DNA of 64,000 nucleotides from Psychroflexus lacisalsi (GCF_020164495.1 NZ_JAIQYZ010000001.1:992001-1056000); one strand, 5' to 3'. Positions 9,370 to 19,677 are shown, numbered from the stretch's first letter. The notes: generated by a model from the letters alone, not told the origin. Program-made: numbers and translations.

Positions 9370-10533
9370 TCAGGATTTTTTGGATATGACCTTAATTTTT
9401 GACTTTACAGTTTCAGCGATAGCTCTTGCCTCGCTTATGTCTGAATGTATAATGTTCACATGTCCCATTTTTCTGAACGGACGTGTTTCTCGTTTTCCGT
9501 AGATGTGCGGAGTAACTCCCGGCAGAGCCATGATTTCTTCAATACCTTTATAAAAAACATCTCCAGTATGATTTTCGTCACCTACCAAATTTACCATTAC
9601 AGCATTCGTTTTACTTTCTGTGCTTCCCAAGGGTAGGTCTAGAATTGCTCTTAGGTGTTGTTCAAATTGATTTGTGAAACTCCCTTCGATGCTGAAATGG
9701 CCGCTATTATGTGGCCTTGGAGCAACTTCATTGACAAGAATATCATCAGTTTTTGTGACAAACATCTCAATCGCCAGTAGTCCAACATGTTCGAATTTAC
9801 TGGAAACTTTTTGGGCTAGTTTTCTGGCTTTTTTAGCTACATTTTCACTGATTCTCGCAGGACAAAGTACATATTCTACCTGATTTGCTTCAGGATGAAA
9901 CTCCATTTCCACCACGGGATAGGATTTGATTTCACCAGAAACACTTCTCGAGACTATGACTGCTATTTCAGTTTTAAAATCCACCAAATCTTCTACAATG
10001 CATTCCACATCTGGAAGGTTATGGATAGCCTCCTCAGATTTTATAACACTTACGCCTTTACCATCGTAACCTCCGGTGGCACTTTTCCATACGAACGGGA
10101 AATTTATACTTCCGGTTGAAGTTGCTTTTTTGAGAGCACTTAAGTCAGAGAAAATTTGAAATTCAGCTGTTGGGATCTGGTTGTGGTCGTAAAAACTTTT
10201 TTGTGTAGCTTTATTTTGAATTTTTTGTAAGGTAGCCGCTGATGGATACACCTTTTTACCTAAAGCTTCCAGGTCTTCTAGTGCTTTAACATTAACGGAT
10301 TCAATTTCAAATGTAAGGAGATCCACTTTTTTTCCAAAAGCCATGACCTTGTCGTAATCCATAAGACTTCCAACTTCAAAATGATTGCTAGAAATCCTCG
10401 ATGGAGCCTCAGGATTGGGGTCCATTACAAAGGTTTGGATATCAAATTTCCGTGTGTCGTAAAGCATCATTTTGCCCAGTTGACCACCCCCTAAAATTCC
10501 TAATTTAAAATCCGAAGAAAAATAATGTGTCAT
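9370..10533 (-). CDS. purK: N5-carboxyaminoimidazole ribonucleotide synthase
   Basis: An ATP-grasp ligase of 387 residues that makes N5-CAIR from AIR, bicarbonate and ATP. The N-terminal [12 protein letters not shown] loop, the central [17 protein letters not shown]-grasp loop, and the [13 protein letters not shown] motif are all present. It is the first gene of a purK-purE operon. A TATTTTTG -7 box lies at complement(10538..10545), immediately before its ATG, implying a nearly leaderless message. Confidence 0.96.
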   Translation of the reverse strand: MTHYFSSDFKLGILGGGQLGKMMLYDTRKFDIQTFVMDPNPEAPSRISSNHFEVGSLMDYDKVMAFGKKVDLLTFEIESVNVKALEDLEALGKKVYPSAATLQKIQNKATQKSFYDHNQIPTAEFQIFSDLSALKKATSTGSINFPFVWKSATGGYDGKGVSVIKSEEAIHNLPDVECIVEDLVDFKTEIAVIVSRSVSGEIKSYPVVEMEFHPEANQVEYVLCPARISENVAKKARKLAQKVSSKFEHVGLLAIEMFVTKTDDILVNEVAPRPHNSGHFSIEGSFTNQFEQHLRAILDLPLGSTESKTNAVMVNLVGDENHTGDVFYKGIEEIMALPGVTPHIYGKRETRPFRKMGHVNIIHSDISEARAIAETVKSKIKVISKKS

Positions 10534-10649
10534 CAGACAAAAATAACAGATTTAAATACTGTTGTGTACTATTTTTAAAATAATTTCAACTTTGAAAAGT
10601 TTATAGTAAAGCAGTTTAGATTTCATTATTATTGTATAAACCATTCTTC

Positions 10650-11798
10650 ATGAAATTTTTCGAGAATACCGTCAATGTTAGGCTTTTTATTCTTTTCACT
10701 TCTATTATTGTCATAGGCGTTGTGGTTTGGAATATCTCTGTTTTTTATGAAGGGGTGAAGAATGAAGAACGAGAGAAAATGAGAATTTGGTCCTCAGCAC
10801 AAGCCTCAGTCAATAAGGCAGGGGAGGAGCAGGATCTCAATTTGGAACTGGAAATATTAAACACGATAAATGATATTCCTATGTTTATCGTCAATGACTC
10901 CAATGGATTTCAAGAGGTCAATAATATTCCGGAGACAATTACAAGTGATTCATTGAGATTGAGACAGTATTTTGAATCTATCAAAAATCAAAATCAGCCA
11001 ATAATCATAGATTTAGGGGAAGCCGGAAAGCAATATTTGTACTATGGAGACTCTTCGATTCTCACAAAAATCAAATACTACCCGTTTATTTTATTGCTAA
11101 TTATTTTTCTTTTGCTTGGGCTCATTTATCTGTATTATGTAACCGCAAAAAACAGTGAAAAAAACAAGCTTTGGGCAGGTATGGCAAAAGAAACGGCACA
11201 CCAAATAGGCACTCCGCTATCCTCTTTGGTTGGCTGGATGGAAATTTTAAGATCAGAAAATGTCAATCCTGAATATATTCTTGATATCGAAAAAGATATC
11301 GACAGACTTAAAACGATAACTGAACGATTCTCTAAAGTAGGCTCAAAACTTACATTGGAGGTTTCTAGCCTTAATAAAGCCGTAGAAAATTCATTTAACT
11401 ATTTAAAAGACAGAAGTTCTAAGCTCATCCAATTTTCAATAGAATTACCCGAAGAAGACTTTAAGTGTAAATTGAACCCAACTTTACTGAGCTGGACTAT
11501 AGAAAATCTTACAAAAAATGCAATAGATGCTATGAAAGGTCGTGGAGATTTAAAAATTTCTCTTTTTGAAGATAAAAATTATTTCAAAATTCATGTTAGC
11601 GATACGGGAAAGGGAATTCCATCCTCAAAATTTAAAACCATCTTTCAGCCTGGCTATTCTACTAAGGAACGCGGTTGGGGTTTGGGATTATCGCTTTCCA
11701 AGCGAATTATTGAAGATTACCACTCTGGAAAAATCAAAGTATTATCCAGTTCTTCAGAATCTGGTACGGTCTTCGAAATTAAATTGCCTAAAAACTAA
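10650..11798 (+). CDS. membrane sensor histidine kinase
   Basis: An inner-membrane two-component kinase. Two membrane helices (about residues 12-32 and 142-162) flank a short periplasmic loop. The H-box [18 protein letters not shown] places the phosphorylated His at residue 184; the N-box [12 protein letters not shown]1 box DTGKGIP and G2 box [10 protein letters not shown] complete the HATPase domain. The first in-frame start is a TTG at 10632; the ATG at 10650 gives a more normal N-terminus and is preferred. No response regulator gene is adjacent, so it is an orphan. Its 3' end overlaps the convergent obgE by 4 bases. Confidence 0.88.
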   Translation: MKFFENTVNVRLFILFTSIIVIGVVVWNISVFYEGVKNEEREKMRIWSSAQASVNKAGEEQDLNLELEILNTINDIPMFIVNDSNGFQEVNNIPETITSDSLRLRQYFESIKNQNQPIIIDLGEAGKQYLYYGDSSILTKIKYYPFILLLIIFLLLGLIYLYYVTAKNSEKNKLWAGMAKETAHQIGTPLSSLVGWMEILRSENVNPEYILDIEKDIDRLKTITERFSKVGSKLTLEVSSLNKAVENSFNYLKDRSSKLIQFSIELPEEDFKCKLNPTLLSWTIENLTKNAIDAMKGRGDLKISLFEDKNYFKIHVSDTGKGIPSSKFKTIFQPGYSTKERGWGLGLSLSKRIIEDYHSGKIKVLSSSSESGTVFEIKLPKN

Positions 11799-12817
11799 TT
11801 TTCAACTTTGTGTTTATCCTCATTTAGAGTTTTCCATAGCAAATCTTTTAATGGTTGTAAGCCTTGCTGTGCAACAGAGGAAATGAAGACGTGAGGAATA
11901 CCATCAAACGCATCTTCTATTTCTTCGGCTAATTCAGTCTTGAGTTCGTCATCGAGTAAATCTGCTTTTGAAATTGCAATCACCCTCGACTTGTCTAGAA
12001 GTTCTGGATTATAACGTCGTAATTCGTCAAGCAGGATTTCATATTGCTCTTTGACGCTTGGAGCATCTGCAGGAATAAGGAATAACAAAGTTGAATTTCT
12101 TTCAATATGTCTTAAAAATCGATAACCCAAACCTTTTCCTTCGGCAGCTCCTTCGATAATACCAGGGATATCTGCCACAACAAACGTTTTGTAATCTCTG
12201 TATTGAACAATTCCAAGATTGGGTTTTAGTGTTGTAAACTCGTAGTTAGCAATCTTAGGTTTAGCAGCAGTTATTACAGAAAGTAAGGTGGATTTACCTG
12301 CATTTGGAAAACCTACGAGACCAACATCTGCTAGAAGTTTTAGTTCAAGAGTTATGTCTTTTTCTTGTCCTGGAATTCCTGGTTGTGCAAACCGTGGTGT
12401 TTGATTTGTGGAGCTTTTAAAATGAGCATTTCCTTTTCCACCCATTCCCCCTTCCACGACAATATACTCTTCATCATGCTCAGTCATTTCTTTGATGACT
12501 TCGTTTGTGTCGGTATCTCTAAAAACTGTTCCAAGAGGAACTTCTATATATTGGTCTTCTCCGTCTGCACCAGTACTTGTTTGTTTGCTTCCATGTTCAC
12601 CATGGGTAGCTTTTATATGCCTTTTAAATTTTAAATGGAAAAGAGTCCACAAATCCTTGTTAGCCTTAAAAATGACATGACCACCGCGACCACCATCACC
12701 ACCGTCAGGACCCCCTTTTGGAATATATTTTTCCCTTCTCAGGTGAGCGGAACCTTTTCCGCCGTTTCCAGATTTTAAATGGAGTTTGATGTAATCTACA
12801 AAGTTTCCTTCTGTCAT
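11795..12817 (-). CDS. obgE: Obg GTPase
   Basis: A ribosome-associated GTPase involved in late 50S assembly and stress responses. The N-terminal glycine-rich Obg domain ([20 protein letters not shown], with GGRGGHV next) is followed by the G domain with G1 [10 protein letters not shown]3 DIPGIIEGA and G4 SKAD motifs. The 340 residues lack the long C-terminal OCT extension. It lies in a -strand operon with adk and hpt, 24 bases after adk. Confidence 0.96.
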   Translation of the reverse strand: MTEGNFVDYIKLHLKSGNGGKGSAHLRREKYIPKGGPDGGDGGRGGHVIFKANKDLWTLFHLKFKRHIKATHGEHGSKQTSTGADGEDQYIEVPLGTVFRDTDTNEVIKEMTEHDEEYIVVEGGMGGKGNAHFKSSTNQTPRFAQPGIPGQEKDITLELKLLADVGLVGFPNAGKSTLLSVITAAKPKIANYEFTTLKPNLGIVQYRDYKTFVVADIPGIIEGAAEGKGLGYRFLRHIERNSTLLFLIPADAPSVKEQYEILLDELRRYNPELLDKSRVIAISKADLLDDELKTELAEEIEDAFDGIPHVFISSVAQQGLQPLKDLLWKTLNEDKHKVEN

Positions 12818-12841
12818 AGTATTAAGCTAAATGCTTTAGTT

Positions 12842-13414
12842 TTATAAAGAATCTATAACCTTACTGATGCGAGCTGTAATTTCCGGAATGGAACCTACAC
12901 CATCTACACCATAGTATTTATCTTCTTTTTTGTAAAATTCTTTGAGGACTTCAGTTTCCCCATAATACACTTTTATTCTATTGCGAATAATATCTTCATT
13001 GGCATCGTCCTTCCTGCCAGAAGTTTTTCCGCGTTCCAAAAGACGCTCGACCAAAACTTCATCTGGTACTTCCAAGGCTATCATAGCATTGATTTGAGAA
13101 CCCTTGGATTCCATCAATTCGTTTAAAGATTCAGCTTGAGCTTTAGTTCTTGGGAAACCGTCAAAAATGAATCCTTTGCTGTCGAGGTGTTCTTCAACTT
13201 TAGCATTCAACATTTTGATGGTCACTTCGTCTGGTACCAAATCACCTTTATCCATGTAGGATTTAGCTAGTTGACCAAGTTCAGTTTTATTTTTGATATT
13301 GTATCTAAACAAATCTCCAGTAGAAATGTGTTTTAGATTATATTTTTCTTTAAGATTTTCAGCTTGAGTTCCCTTGCCTGCCCCCGGAGGACCAAATAAC
13401 ACTATATTAATCAT
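12842..13414 (-). CDS. adk: adenylate kinase
   Basis: Interconverts ATP + AMP and 2 ADP. At 190 residues it is the short form: P-loop FGPPGAGKGTQAE (7-19), the AMP-binding segment STGDLFR, the FDGFPRTKAQAE motif and a short lid (GKTSGRKDDANED) without Zn cysteines. It overlaps the end of hpt by 8 bases and precedes obgE, so the three genes are co-transcribed. Confidence 0.97.
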   Translation of the reverse strand: MINIVLFGPPGAGKGTQAENLKEKYNLKHISTGDLFRYNIKNKTELGQLAKSYMDKGDLVPDEVTIKMLNAKVEEHLDSKGFIFDGFPRTKAQAESLNELMESKGSQINAMIALEVPDEVLVERLLERGKTSGRKDDANEDIIRNRIKVYYGETEVLKEFYKKEDKYYGVDGVGSIPEITARISKVIDSL

Positions 13415-13952
13415 TGAGCTTTGATTTTAGTTGATATATTTCAGAAATGTTTCTTCCTAATCCGTTGTAATCCAAACCGTAACCCACAATAAATTTGTTT
13501 GGTATTTCCAATCCAATGTAATCTATATTGAGAGATTTTTTGTAAGCTTCAGGTTTAAAAAATAAGCTTACAATCTTGTAGGAGGCAACTCCTTCATTTT
13601 TAAGAACTTCGACAATGTGCTCCAGAGTATTGCCAGTATCGACAATATCTTCCACGACAATAACGTCCCTTCCTTTCAGATTACCAGCCCCTAGTAGCGT
13701 ATTGACTTGACCTGTTGATGAAGTACCTTCATAAGAAGCTAGTTTAGTGAAATTAACTTCACAATCGCCTTCATAATATTTCATCAAATCAGATAAAAAC
13801 ATGAAAGCACCATTAAGTATTCCCAAAAAAACTGGCGTTTTAGAATCGTAGTCTGCAGCAATCTGTTTTGCAAGGCTTTTTATAGATTCTTGTAATGTAT
13901 TCTGATCAAGATAGGGTTCGAATTCCAAATCATGAAGCTTCACCATTTTCAT
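13407..13952 (-). CDS. hpt: hypoxanthine phosphoribosyltransferase
   Basis: A purine-salvage enzyme that makes IMP or GMP from the free base and PRPP. The PRPP loop VIVVEDIVDTGNTLEHI is diagnostic, and the length (181 residues) fits. An in-frame TTG at 13970 would extend it, but that codon overlaps a TATATTTG promoter box at complement(13968..13975), so transcription must begin downstream; the ATG at 13952 is the real start, with a second ATG two codons later. It is first in hpt-adk-obgE. Confidence 0.93.
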   Translation of the reverse strand: MKMVKLHDLEFEPYLDQNTLQESIKSLAKQIAADYDSKTPVFLGILNGAFMFLSDLMKYYEGDCEVNFTKLASYEGTSSTGQVNTLLGAGNLKGRDVIVVEDIVDTGNTLEHIVEVLKNEGVASYKIVSLFFKPEAYKKSLNIDYIGLEIPNKFIVGYGLDYNGLGRNISEIYQLKSKLND

Positions 13953-13967
13953 AAATTTTATGAATCG

Positions 13968-13975
13968 CAAATATA
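13968..13975 (-). promoter_or_regulatory. -7 box of hpt-adk-obgE operon
   Basis: TATATTTG on the - strand matches TAnnTTTG and lies 15 bases before the chosen hpt ATG. It decides the start codon, because the longer reading frame begins inside this box. A TTG at the usual upstream distance is not visible. Confidence 0.55.
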
Positions 13976-14018
13976 AGGATTCAAAAACTATAAAAGATAC
14001 TCATAAAACTAAAATAAG

Positions 14019-14052
14019 ACCTCCCAAGTTTATGCTCAAACTTTGGAGGTTT
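14019..14052 (-). terminator. intrinsic terminator after htrA
   Basis: Inverted arms ACCTCC-C-AAGTTT and AAACTTTGGAGGT (one mismatch) with a 5-6 base loop. Read on the - strand the stem is followed by TCTTATTTTAG, a T-rich tract. It lies 25 bases after the stop of the HtrA-family gene and before the hpt operon. Confidence 0.7.
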
Positions 14053-14076
14053 AAATTTTCAAAATCAAGAGTGATT

Positions 14077-15483
14077 TTACCTGAATACGTAGGTCTTCTC
14101 TTGTCCATTTGGACTTAAGAAAGTGACTAGCATTGGATCCTTGGAATCTTTATTATTGATAATAGTTTTTACGTCATCAATAGAATTCACTTCTTTTTCA
14201 TTTATTTTAGTGATTAATAGACCACTAATGTCGCTTTTGGTAAAACTATCGGACAATACTCTATGAATAAGAACTCCAGATTCTGCTCCATATTTTTTCA
14301 AATCTTCTTCTGAAATTTCCGTTACTTCTACACCGAGATCTTCAATGCGGTATACTTTAAAGATATCTAGAGTAACATCAGTTTTTCGCTCAACATTGTC
14401 CCTTAAGTAGGTTATTTCAACCGTTTCTCCAGGATTTTTTGAATTTAAATAACCAGTCATATCCGCAAACTTTCTAATCTTAATATCATCTATAAATTTG
14501 ATGATGTCACCTTTTTCCAATCCAGCTTCTTTTGCTCCGCTTTCCGGGTCAACATTGGTGATGTAAAATCCTTGCGAGTTCTCTATATCTAATTCTTTAG
14601 CGATCATACTATTCAGGTCGCTACCTCTTACTCCTAAAATTGCTCTTCTTACGTTTCCAAATTCAATTAAATCCTCAACAATCTTTTTGGCATTGTTACT
14701 AGGGATAGCAAAAGAATAACCTATAAAAGAACCTGTCTGAGAAGTGATGGCAGTATTTATACCAATAAGTTCGCCGCGTGTATTCACTAAAGCACCTCCA
14801 CTATTTCCAGGATTCACTGCTGCATCTGTTTGTATGAAAGATTGGAAATTCTTATCGGACCTCCCAAGGTCTCTTGCTTTTGCACTTATAATTCCTGCAG
14901 TAACAGTAGATGTAAGGTTGAATGGATTACCAACAGCTAAAACCCATTCACCAACTTGGACCTCATTGGAATCACCAAAAATCAAAAAGTCCAATTCGGT
15001 AGCATCAATCTTCAAGAGGGCGATATCGTTATCCGGTGAGGTTCCAAGGACTTCGGCAACATAAGTTTTGTTGTCATTGAGAGTGACTTGAACTTCAGAA
15101 GCTCCATCAATAACGTGATTGTTGGTTACGATAAGTCCATCTGGGCTTAGGATAACTCCAGATCCAGCTCCCCTTATTGCTTTTCTTGTTTCTCCGCTCC
15201 CGTAGCTATAGTCAAAAGGACTTCTGGATTGTCTATAAGTAGTTACGTTTTTTACGTGAACCACTGCATTTACTGTTTTTTTTGCAGCCTCAGTAAAATT
15301 CAATTCAGAGGGTTCTTCACTATAGGAAGCTAAGTGAGAAGTTGCATTTACATTTTCTTTTTGCCATGGAATTTCATAGTCTTGGCTTACAGTTTTGGAT
15401 TCTTCTTCAAAAAACTTGTAACCGCCTATACTGAGTACACTGGCGAATAATGCAATCGATATTAATTGAACATTTTTCTTCAT
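14077..15483 (-). CDS. degP: HtrA/DegP-type periplasmic serine protease
   Basis: A trypsin-like protease/chaperone for misfolded envelope proteins. A membrane anchor or signal segment spans residues 7-24. The catalytic triad is visible as His123 (TNNHVID), Asp153 (DNDIALLKID) and Ser228 (GNSGGAL). Two PDZ domains follow (about 275-365 and 375-465): the first contains ESGAKEAGLEKGDIIKFID, and the second is shorter and more divergent. The 468 residues match DegP-like proteins. It is monocistronic, with its own terminator, and divergent from dapF. Confidence 0.94.
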   Translation of the reverse strand: MKKNVQLISIALFASVLSIGGYKFFEEESKTVSQDYEIPWQKENVNATSHLASYSEEPSELNFTEAAKKTVNAVVHVKNVTTYRQSRSPFDYSYGSGETRKAIRGAGSGVILSPDGLIVTNNHVIDGASEVQVTLNDNKTYVAEVLGTSPDNDIALLKIDATELDFLIFGDSNEVQVGEWVLAVGNPFNLTSTVTAGIISAKARDLGRSDKNFQSFIQTDAAVNPGNSGGALVNTRGELIGINTAITSQTGSFIGYSFAIPSNNAKKIVEDLIEFGNVRRAILGVRGSDLNSMIAKELDIENSQGFYITNVDPESGAKEAGLEKGDIIKFIDDIKIRKFADMTGYLNSKNPGETVEITYLRDNVERKTDVTLDIFKVYRIEDLGVEVTEISEEDLKKYGAESGVLIHRVLSDSFTKSDISGLLITKINEKEVNSIDDVKTIINNKDSKDPMLVTFLSPNGQEKTYVFR

Positions 15484-15581
15484 AAGAACTTATTATTTTA
15501 TGTTTAAAATTACTTTCAGTTTATCAATTCAAAATTGTATTTAACCCATTTTTAACCCCTTTACTTCCTTTATTAATTCAC

Positions 15582-15589
15582 TATATTTG
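15582..15589 (+). promoter_or_regulatory. -7 box of dapF operon
   Basis: TATATTTG matches TAnnTTTG and lies 19 bases upstream of the dapF ATG at 15609. No clear TTG box is found upstream. Confidence 0.45.
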
Positions 15590-15608
15590 CGGATACTAAA
15601 CCTAAGTG

Positions 15609-16400
15609 ATGGCTTTACATTTTTATAAATACCAGGGCACAGGAAACGATTTTGTTTTGATTGATAACAGATCTTCAGTTTTCAAAAACGATACCAAAAT
15701 TATAAAGAAGCTTTGCGACAGACGCTTTGGTGTAGGAGGCGATGGACTTATACTTTTGGAGGAATCATCGATGGAAATGTGTGATTTTAAAATGGTGTAT
15801 TTTAATGCAGATGGCAATGAAAGTTCCATGTGCGGTAATGGAGGCAGATGTATTGTTGCCTTTGCAAAGGAACTAGGCATTATAGATACCGAAACTACCT
15901 TTGAGGCTGTTGACGGACTTCATTCTGCTATAATAAAAGACGATGTCGTTAATTTGAAAATGGCGGATGTTCCTACTGTCAATTTAAGTCGTGAAGCCTC
16001 ATTTTTAGATACTGGTTCACCTCATCATGTGGCTTTTGTAGATGATGTTTATGATTTTGATGTGTTTACTCAAGGTCGACGAATAAGAAATTTACCAAAC
16101 TACGAAGGGATAAAAGGCACAAATGTCAATTTTGTCCAGGTGTTGGATGAAATGGTGCATGTAAGGACTTATGAGCGAGGTGTAGAAGACGAAACTTTTT
16201 CTTGCGGAACTGGAGTTACAGCTGCAGCAATCACTGCCAAAATGTCAAATAAGATTGATAAGTTACCTGTAAAGGTCATCACTAAGGGTGGTGACTTAGA
16301 GGTAGATTTTGAAATTGAAGGCCCTAATGCAGTAAAAAATATCTGGTTGAAAGGACCTGCAACATTTGTTTTTGAAGGGGATTATCATGGTAAAGCTTAA
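15609..16400 (+). CDS. dapF: diaminopimelate epimerase
   Basis: Converts LL- to meso-diaminopimelate for lysine and peptidoglycan synthesis. The two catalytic cysteines are seen at Cys75 (MCGNGGRC) and Cys199 (FSCGTG), and the N-terminal KYQGTGNDFVLID is typical. A GTG lies one codon before the ATG at 15609; the ATG is chosen. The gene overlaps the following acetyltransferase by 14 bases, and mltG follows, giving a cell-wall oriented operon. Confidence 0.96.
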   Translation: MALHFYKYQGTGNDFVLIDNRSSVFKNDTKIIKKLCDRRFGVGGDGLILLEESSMEMCDFKMVYFNADGNESSMCGNGGRCIVAFAKELGIIDTETTFEAVDGLHSAIIKDDVVNLKMADVPTVNLSREASFLDTGSPHHVAFVDDVYDFDVFTQGRRIRNLPNYEGIKGTNVNFVQVLDEMVHVRTYERGVEDETFSCGTGVTAAAITAKMSNKIDKLPVKVITKGGDLEVDFEIEGPNAVKNIWLKGPATFVFEGDYHGKA

Positions 16401-16914
16401 AAGCACACATATTTTATTAAGAGCCCTCACGCTAGAAGATTTAGATTTTTTGGAGTTGGTTGAAAATGATGAAGACCTTTGGTATTTAAGTGACACCCTG
16501 CAGCCTTTTTCCAGACCCATACTAAAAGAATATTTAGATCACTCACACAAAGACATTTATGAAGTAAAGCAAATGCGATTGGTGATTGCGCTTCATAACA
16601 AACAACCTATCGGCTTTATTGACCTTTACGACTTTGATCCCAAAAATAAACGAGCGGGTTTGGGTATACTGATTATTGAAGGTTATCAGGCCAAGGGTTA
16701 TGGTACTGAAGCTTTGGAGTTGATGATAGATTATGCGTTTGATATTTTAGATTTGCACCAATTGTTTGCTTCAATTATAGAAGAAAATACCAGAAGTTTG
16801 AAGCTCTTTAAAAGCTTTGGATTTGAAGAGGTTGGGTTGAAAAAAGACTGGAGATACAACTCTGGTAAATTCCAAAGTGAATATTTATTACAAAAAATAA
16901 ATCATGTACATTAA
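16387..16914 (+). CDS. GNAT acetyltransferase, RimJ/RimL type
   Basis: A 175-residue N-acetyltransferase with the RimJ/RimL-like order: an N-terminal LRALTLEDLDFLELVEND segment, the strand RLVIALHNKQPIGFIDLYD, then the acetyl-CoA loop region AGLGILIIEGYQAKGYGTEAL and the late SIIEENTRSLKLFKSFGFEEVG. The substrate is unknown. An earlier TTG frame exists, but the ATG at 16387 restores the normal family start. It is sandwiched between dapF and mltG with overlaps at both ends (14 and 11 bases), so it is co-translated. Confidence 0.88.
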   Translation: MVKLKSTHILLRALTLEDLDFLELVENDEDLWYLSDTLQPFSRPILKEYLDHSHKDIYEVKQMRLVIALHNKQPIGFIDLYDFDPKNKRAGLGILIIEGYQAKGYGTEALELMIDYAFDILDLHQLFASIIEENTRSLKLFKSFGFEEVGLKKDWRYNSGKFQSEYLLQKINHVH

Positions 16915-17947
16915 AAAAATATTGGTGGCAGCTTCTGTTGTTGGATTAATTGTCCTTGGTGGAGTAAGTCTTTATATCTATAACGTCATTTTCACACCTA
17001 ATACATCTTTTGAAACTGATACAACATCAGTTTATGTTTCTACAGGAAGTACTTTACAGGAAGTGGTTAATCAGTTACATCCTTTGCTGAAGGACACCGA
17101 AAATTTCATTACTGTGGCCAAAAAAAAGGGATATGCGTCCAATGTGAAGCCTGGTCATTTCGTGTTAAAAAAGGGCATGAATAATAATGAAATAATAAAT
17201 ACACTGAGATCACGGAATGTTCCTGTAAAAGTAAGTTTCAATAACCAGCACAGGTTAGAAAATTTAGCAGGCAGAGTCGCTGAACAGATAGAGGCTGATA
17301 GTATGCAAGTTTTGCAAGCAATGACTTCTGACGAATTCCTAGCATCAATGAATACCACACCACTGGAAAGCATGAAATATTATATTCCAAATACCTATGA
17401 ATTTTATTGGAATACGTCAGGGGAGGAGTTTCGGGATCGAATGGTGAATTATTATAACGAATACTGGAATGAGACGCGAGTCGCTAAAGCAGATAAGGTA
17501 AATCTTACGTCTGTTCAAGTGATGTCTTTGGCGGCAATAGTCCAAAAAGAAACAGCTAGAGTAGAAGAACGACCAAAAGTTGCTGGTGTCTATCTCAACA
17601 GATTGAAAAAAGGCATGAAATTACAGGCAGATCCAACGGTTATTTTTGCAATTCAAAATGAAAATCAGGATTTTGATACGCCTATAAAACGAGTGCTTTA
17701 TAAAGATTTAGAATTGGATTCTCCTTACAATACCTACAAATACAAAGGCGTACCGCCAGGGCTTATCGCTATGCCAGATGTGTCCTCAATAGAGGCTGTT
17801 CTCAATGCAGAAACCCATGACTATCTCTATTTTGCAGCAGATCCTGAAAATCCAGGGTATCATAAATTTGCGAAAACCTTGTCACAGCATAATAGAAATG
17901 CAAGAGTTTATCAGAATTGGATAAACAAGCAGGAGATTTACAGATAA
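16904..17947 (+). CDS. mltG: endolytic peptidoglycan transglycosylase MltG
   Basis: A membrane-anchored lytic transglycosylase that cleaves nascent glycan strands and sets their length. One N-terminal membrane helix (about 5-27), a LysM-like region and the catalytic YceG domain are present. The catalytic glutamate is Glu216 in AAIVQKETARVEERPKVAG, close to Glu218 of E. coli; LQADPT and YNTYKYKGVPPGLIA are further family motifs. Length 347 is normal. A strong hairpin terminator lies 19 bases after the stop. Confidence 0.95.
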   Translation: MYIKKILVAASVVGLIVLGGVSLYIYNVIFTPNTSFETDTTSVYVSTGSTLQEVVNQLHPLLKDTENFITVAKKKGYASNVKPGHFVLKKGMNNNEIINTLRSRNVPVKVSFNNQHRLENLAGRVAEQIEADSMQVLQAMTSDEFLASMNTTPLESMKYYIPNTYEFYWNTSGEEFRDRMVNYYNEYWNETRVAKADKVNLTSVQVMSLAAIVQKETARVEERPKVAGVYLNRLKKGMKLQADPTVIFAIQNENQDFDTPIKRVLYKDLELDSPYNTYKYKGVPPGLIAMPDVSSIEAVLNAETHDYLYFAADPENPGYHKFAKTLSQHNRNARVYQNWINKQEIYR

Positions 17948-17965
17948 ATTATAAGCTAATAAAAG

Positions 17966-18000
17966 CAAAAGGCCTTAAAATCAATTTTTAAGGCCTTTTG
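17966..18000. terminator. bidirectional terminator between mltG and ABC-F gene
   Basis: Arms CAAAAGGCCTTAAAA and TTTTTAAGGCCTTTTG form a long near-perfect stem with a short loop and T-runs on both strands. It serves the + strand mltG operon and the convergent - strand ABC-F gene. Confidence 0.85.
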
Positions 18001-18026
18001 TTGTTTTTAAATTTAGGAGTTTCAGC

Positions 18027-19658
18027 TTAAACTCCTACAGCATACATTCTTTCACGCTGCTCTTTTATTTTAGGATCCGACATGTATTCATCAAAGGTTG
18101 AGAATTTGTCTATTACTCCGTTTGGTGTGAGTTCAATCACTCGATTACCAACGGTTTGAGCGAACTGGTGGTCATGAGTAGTCAATAAAATATTACCCTT
18201 AAAATTACTAAGCGAATTATTGAAAGCTGTAATAGTTTCCAAATCCAGGTGATTAGTAGGCTCATCAAGAATCAGGACATTAGCCCTGGTCATCATCATT
18301 CTGCTTACTATACATCTTACTTTTTCACCGCCAGAAAGAACATCGCAAGTTTTCAGAGCTTCATCACCGCTAAATAACATTTTACCCAGGAATCCACGAA
18401 TGTGAACTTCCTCACGTTCTTCTTCAGTTTTGGCCCACTGTCTTAACCAGTCTACAAGTGAAAGTTTACTTTCAAAATATTCGCTATTATCGTTAGGCAA
18501 ATAAGATTGATTGGTGGTTACGCCCCATTTATAAGTACCTGTATCAGGTTCGGCTTTTCCATTTATGATTTCATAGAAAGCAGTTGTTGCTCTGGAATCT
18601 TTAGAATAAATAACGACTTTATCACCCTTGTTAAGATTGATATGAACATTATTAAATATTGTCTCTCCGTCAATACTCGCCGATAAATTTTCAGCATGAA
18701 GAATTTGATCACCAGCCTCTCTTTCCTTTTCAAATATGATGGCTGGATATCGCCTGTTTGAAGGTTTTATATTTTGAAAATCCAGCTTATCAAGCATTTT
18801 CTTTCTCGAAGTAGCTTGTTTAGATTTGGCGACATTAGCGCTAAAACGTTCAATAAATTGTTGTAACTCTTTTTTCTTTTCTTCAGCCTTTTTATTCTGT
18901 TGAGCTCTCTGCTTTGCCGCCAATTGAGAGGACTCATACCAAAAGGTATAGTTACCACTGAAATGCGTGATTTTTCCAAAATCAATATCAGAAATATGTG
19001 TACAAACCGCGTCAAGGAAATGACGGTCGTGAGAGACTACTATTACAGTATTATCAAAATTTGCCAGAAAGTTTTCTAACCAGGAAATAGTTTCATAGTC
19101 CAGATCGTTTGTAGGCTCATCCATGATCAACACATCTGGATTTCCAAAAATGGCTTTAGCCAACAGTACTCTCACTTTTTGTGTACCATCAAGATCTTTT
19201 ACCAATGTATAATGCGCATCCGACCCAATACCAAGATTGGAGAGTAGGGAAGCAGCATTGCTTTCTGCATTCCATCCGTCCATCTCTTCAAATTCAACTT
19301 GCAAAATTCCAACGCGCTCGCCATCAGCATCATTAAAATCTTCTTTAGCATAAATTTCGTCCATCTCTTTTTTGATTTTAAAGAGTGGCTCGTTACCCAT
19401 CATGACCGTTTCCAGGACATTATAGTTGTCGTACATCGAGTGATCTTGTTCCAGAACTGACATACGTTTACCTGGTTCCAGGTGGACGTGACCAGAGGTA
19501 GGATCCATTTTTCCGGAAATGATATTTAAAAAAGTAGATTTACCAGCACCGTTAGCACCAATAATTCCGTAACAGTTACCAGTAGTGAAACTGGTATTGA
19601 CTTCGTCAAAAAGGACTCGTTTACCAAATTGAACAGAAAGATTTGAAACTGAAAGCAT
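18027..19658 (-). CDS. ABC-F ATPase, YbiT-like
   Basis: A soluble tandem ATPase of the ABC-F class, related to ribosome-binding translation factors; the order and length (543 residues) resemble E. coli YbiT. NBD1 has Walker A GANGAGKST (about 34-42), Walker B VLIMDEPTNDLD and the H-loop SHDRHF, but its signature reads LDGTQKVR instead of LSGGQ. The charged linker KKAEEKKKELQQFIERFSAN follows. NBD2 has LSGGEKVR and LILDEPTNHLD but a broken Walker A (IYSKDSRATTAFYE, around residue 345-358). So only one of the two ATP sites is canonical. A TACTTTTG box lies upstream. Confidence 0.9.
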   Translation of the reverse strand: MLSVSNLSVQFGKRVLFDEVNTSFTTGNCYGIIGANGAGKSTFLNIISGKMDPTSGHVHLEPGKRMSVLEQDHSMYDNYNVLETVMMGNEPLFKIKKEMDEIYAKEDFNDADGERVGILQVEFEEMDGWNAESNAASLLSNLGIGSDAHYTLVKDLDGTQKVRVLLAKAIFGNPDVLIMDEPTNDLDYETISWLENFLANFDNTVIVVSHDRHFLDAVCTHISDIDFGKITHFSGNYTFWYESSQLAAKQRAQQNKKAEEKKKELQQFIERFSANVAKSKQATSRKKMLDKLDFQNIKPSNRRYPAIIFEKEREAGDQILHAENLSASIDGETIFNNVHINLNKGDKVVIYSKDSRATTAFYEIINGKAEPDTGTYKWGVTTNQSYLPNDNSEYFESKLSLVDWLRQWAKTEEEREEVHIRGFLGKMLFSGDEALKTCDVLSGGEKVRCIVSRMMMTRANVLILDEPTNHLDLETITAFNNSLSNFKGNILLTTHDHQFAQTVGNRVIELTPNGVIDKFSTFDEYMSDPKIKEQRERMYAVGV

Positions 19659-19677
19659 AATATAGCTGAATTTTTTG

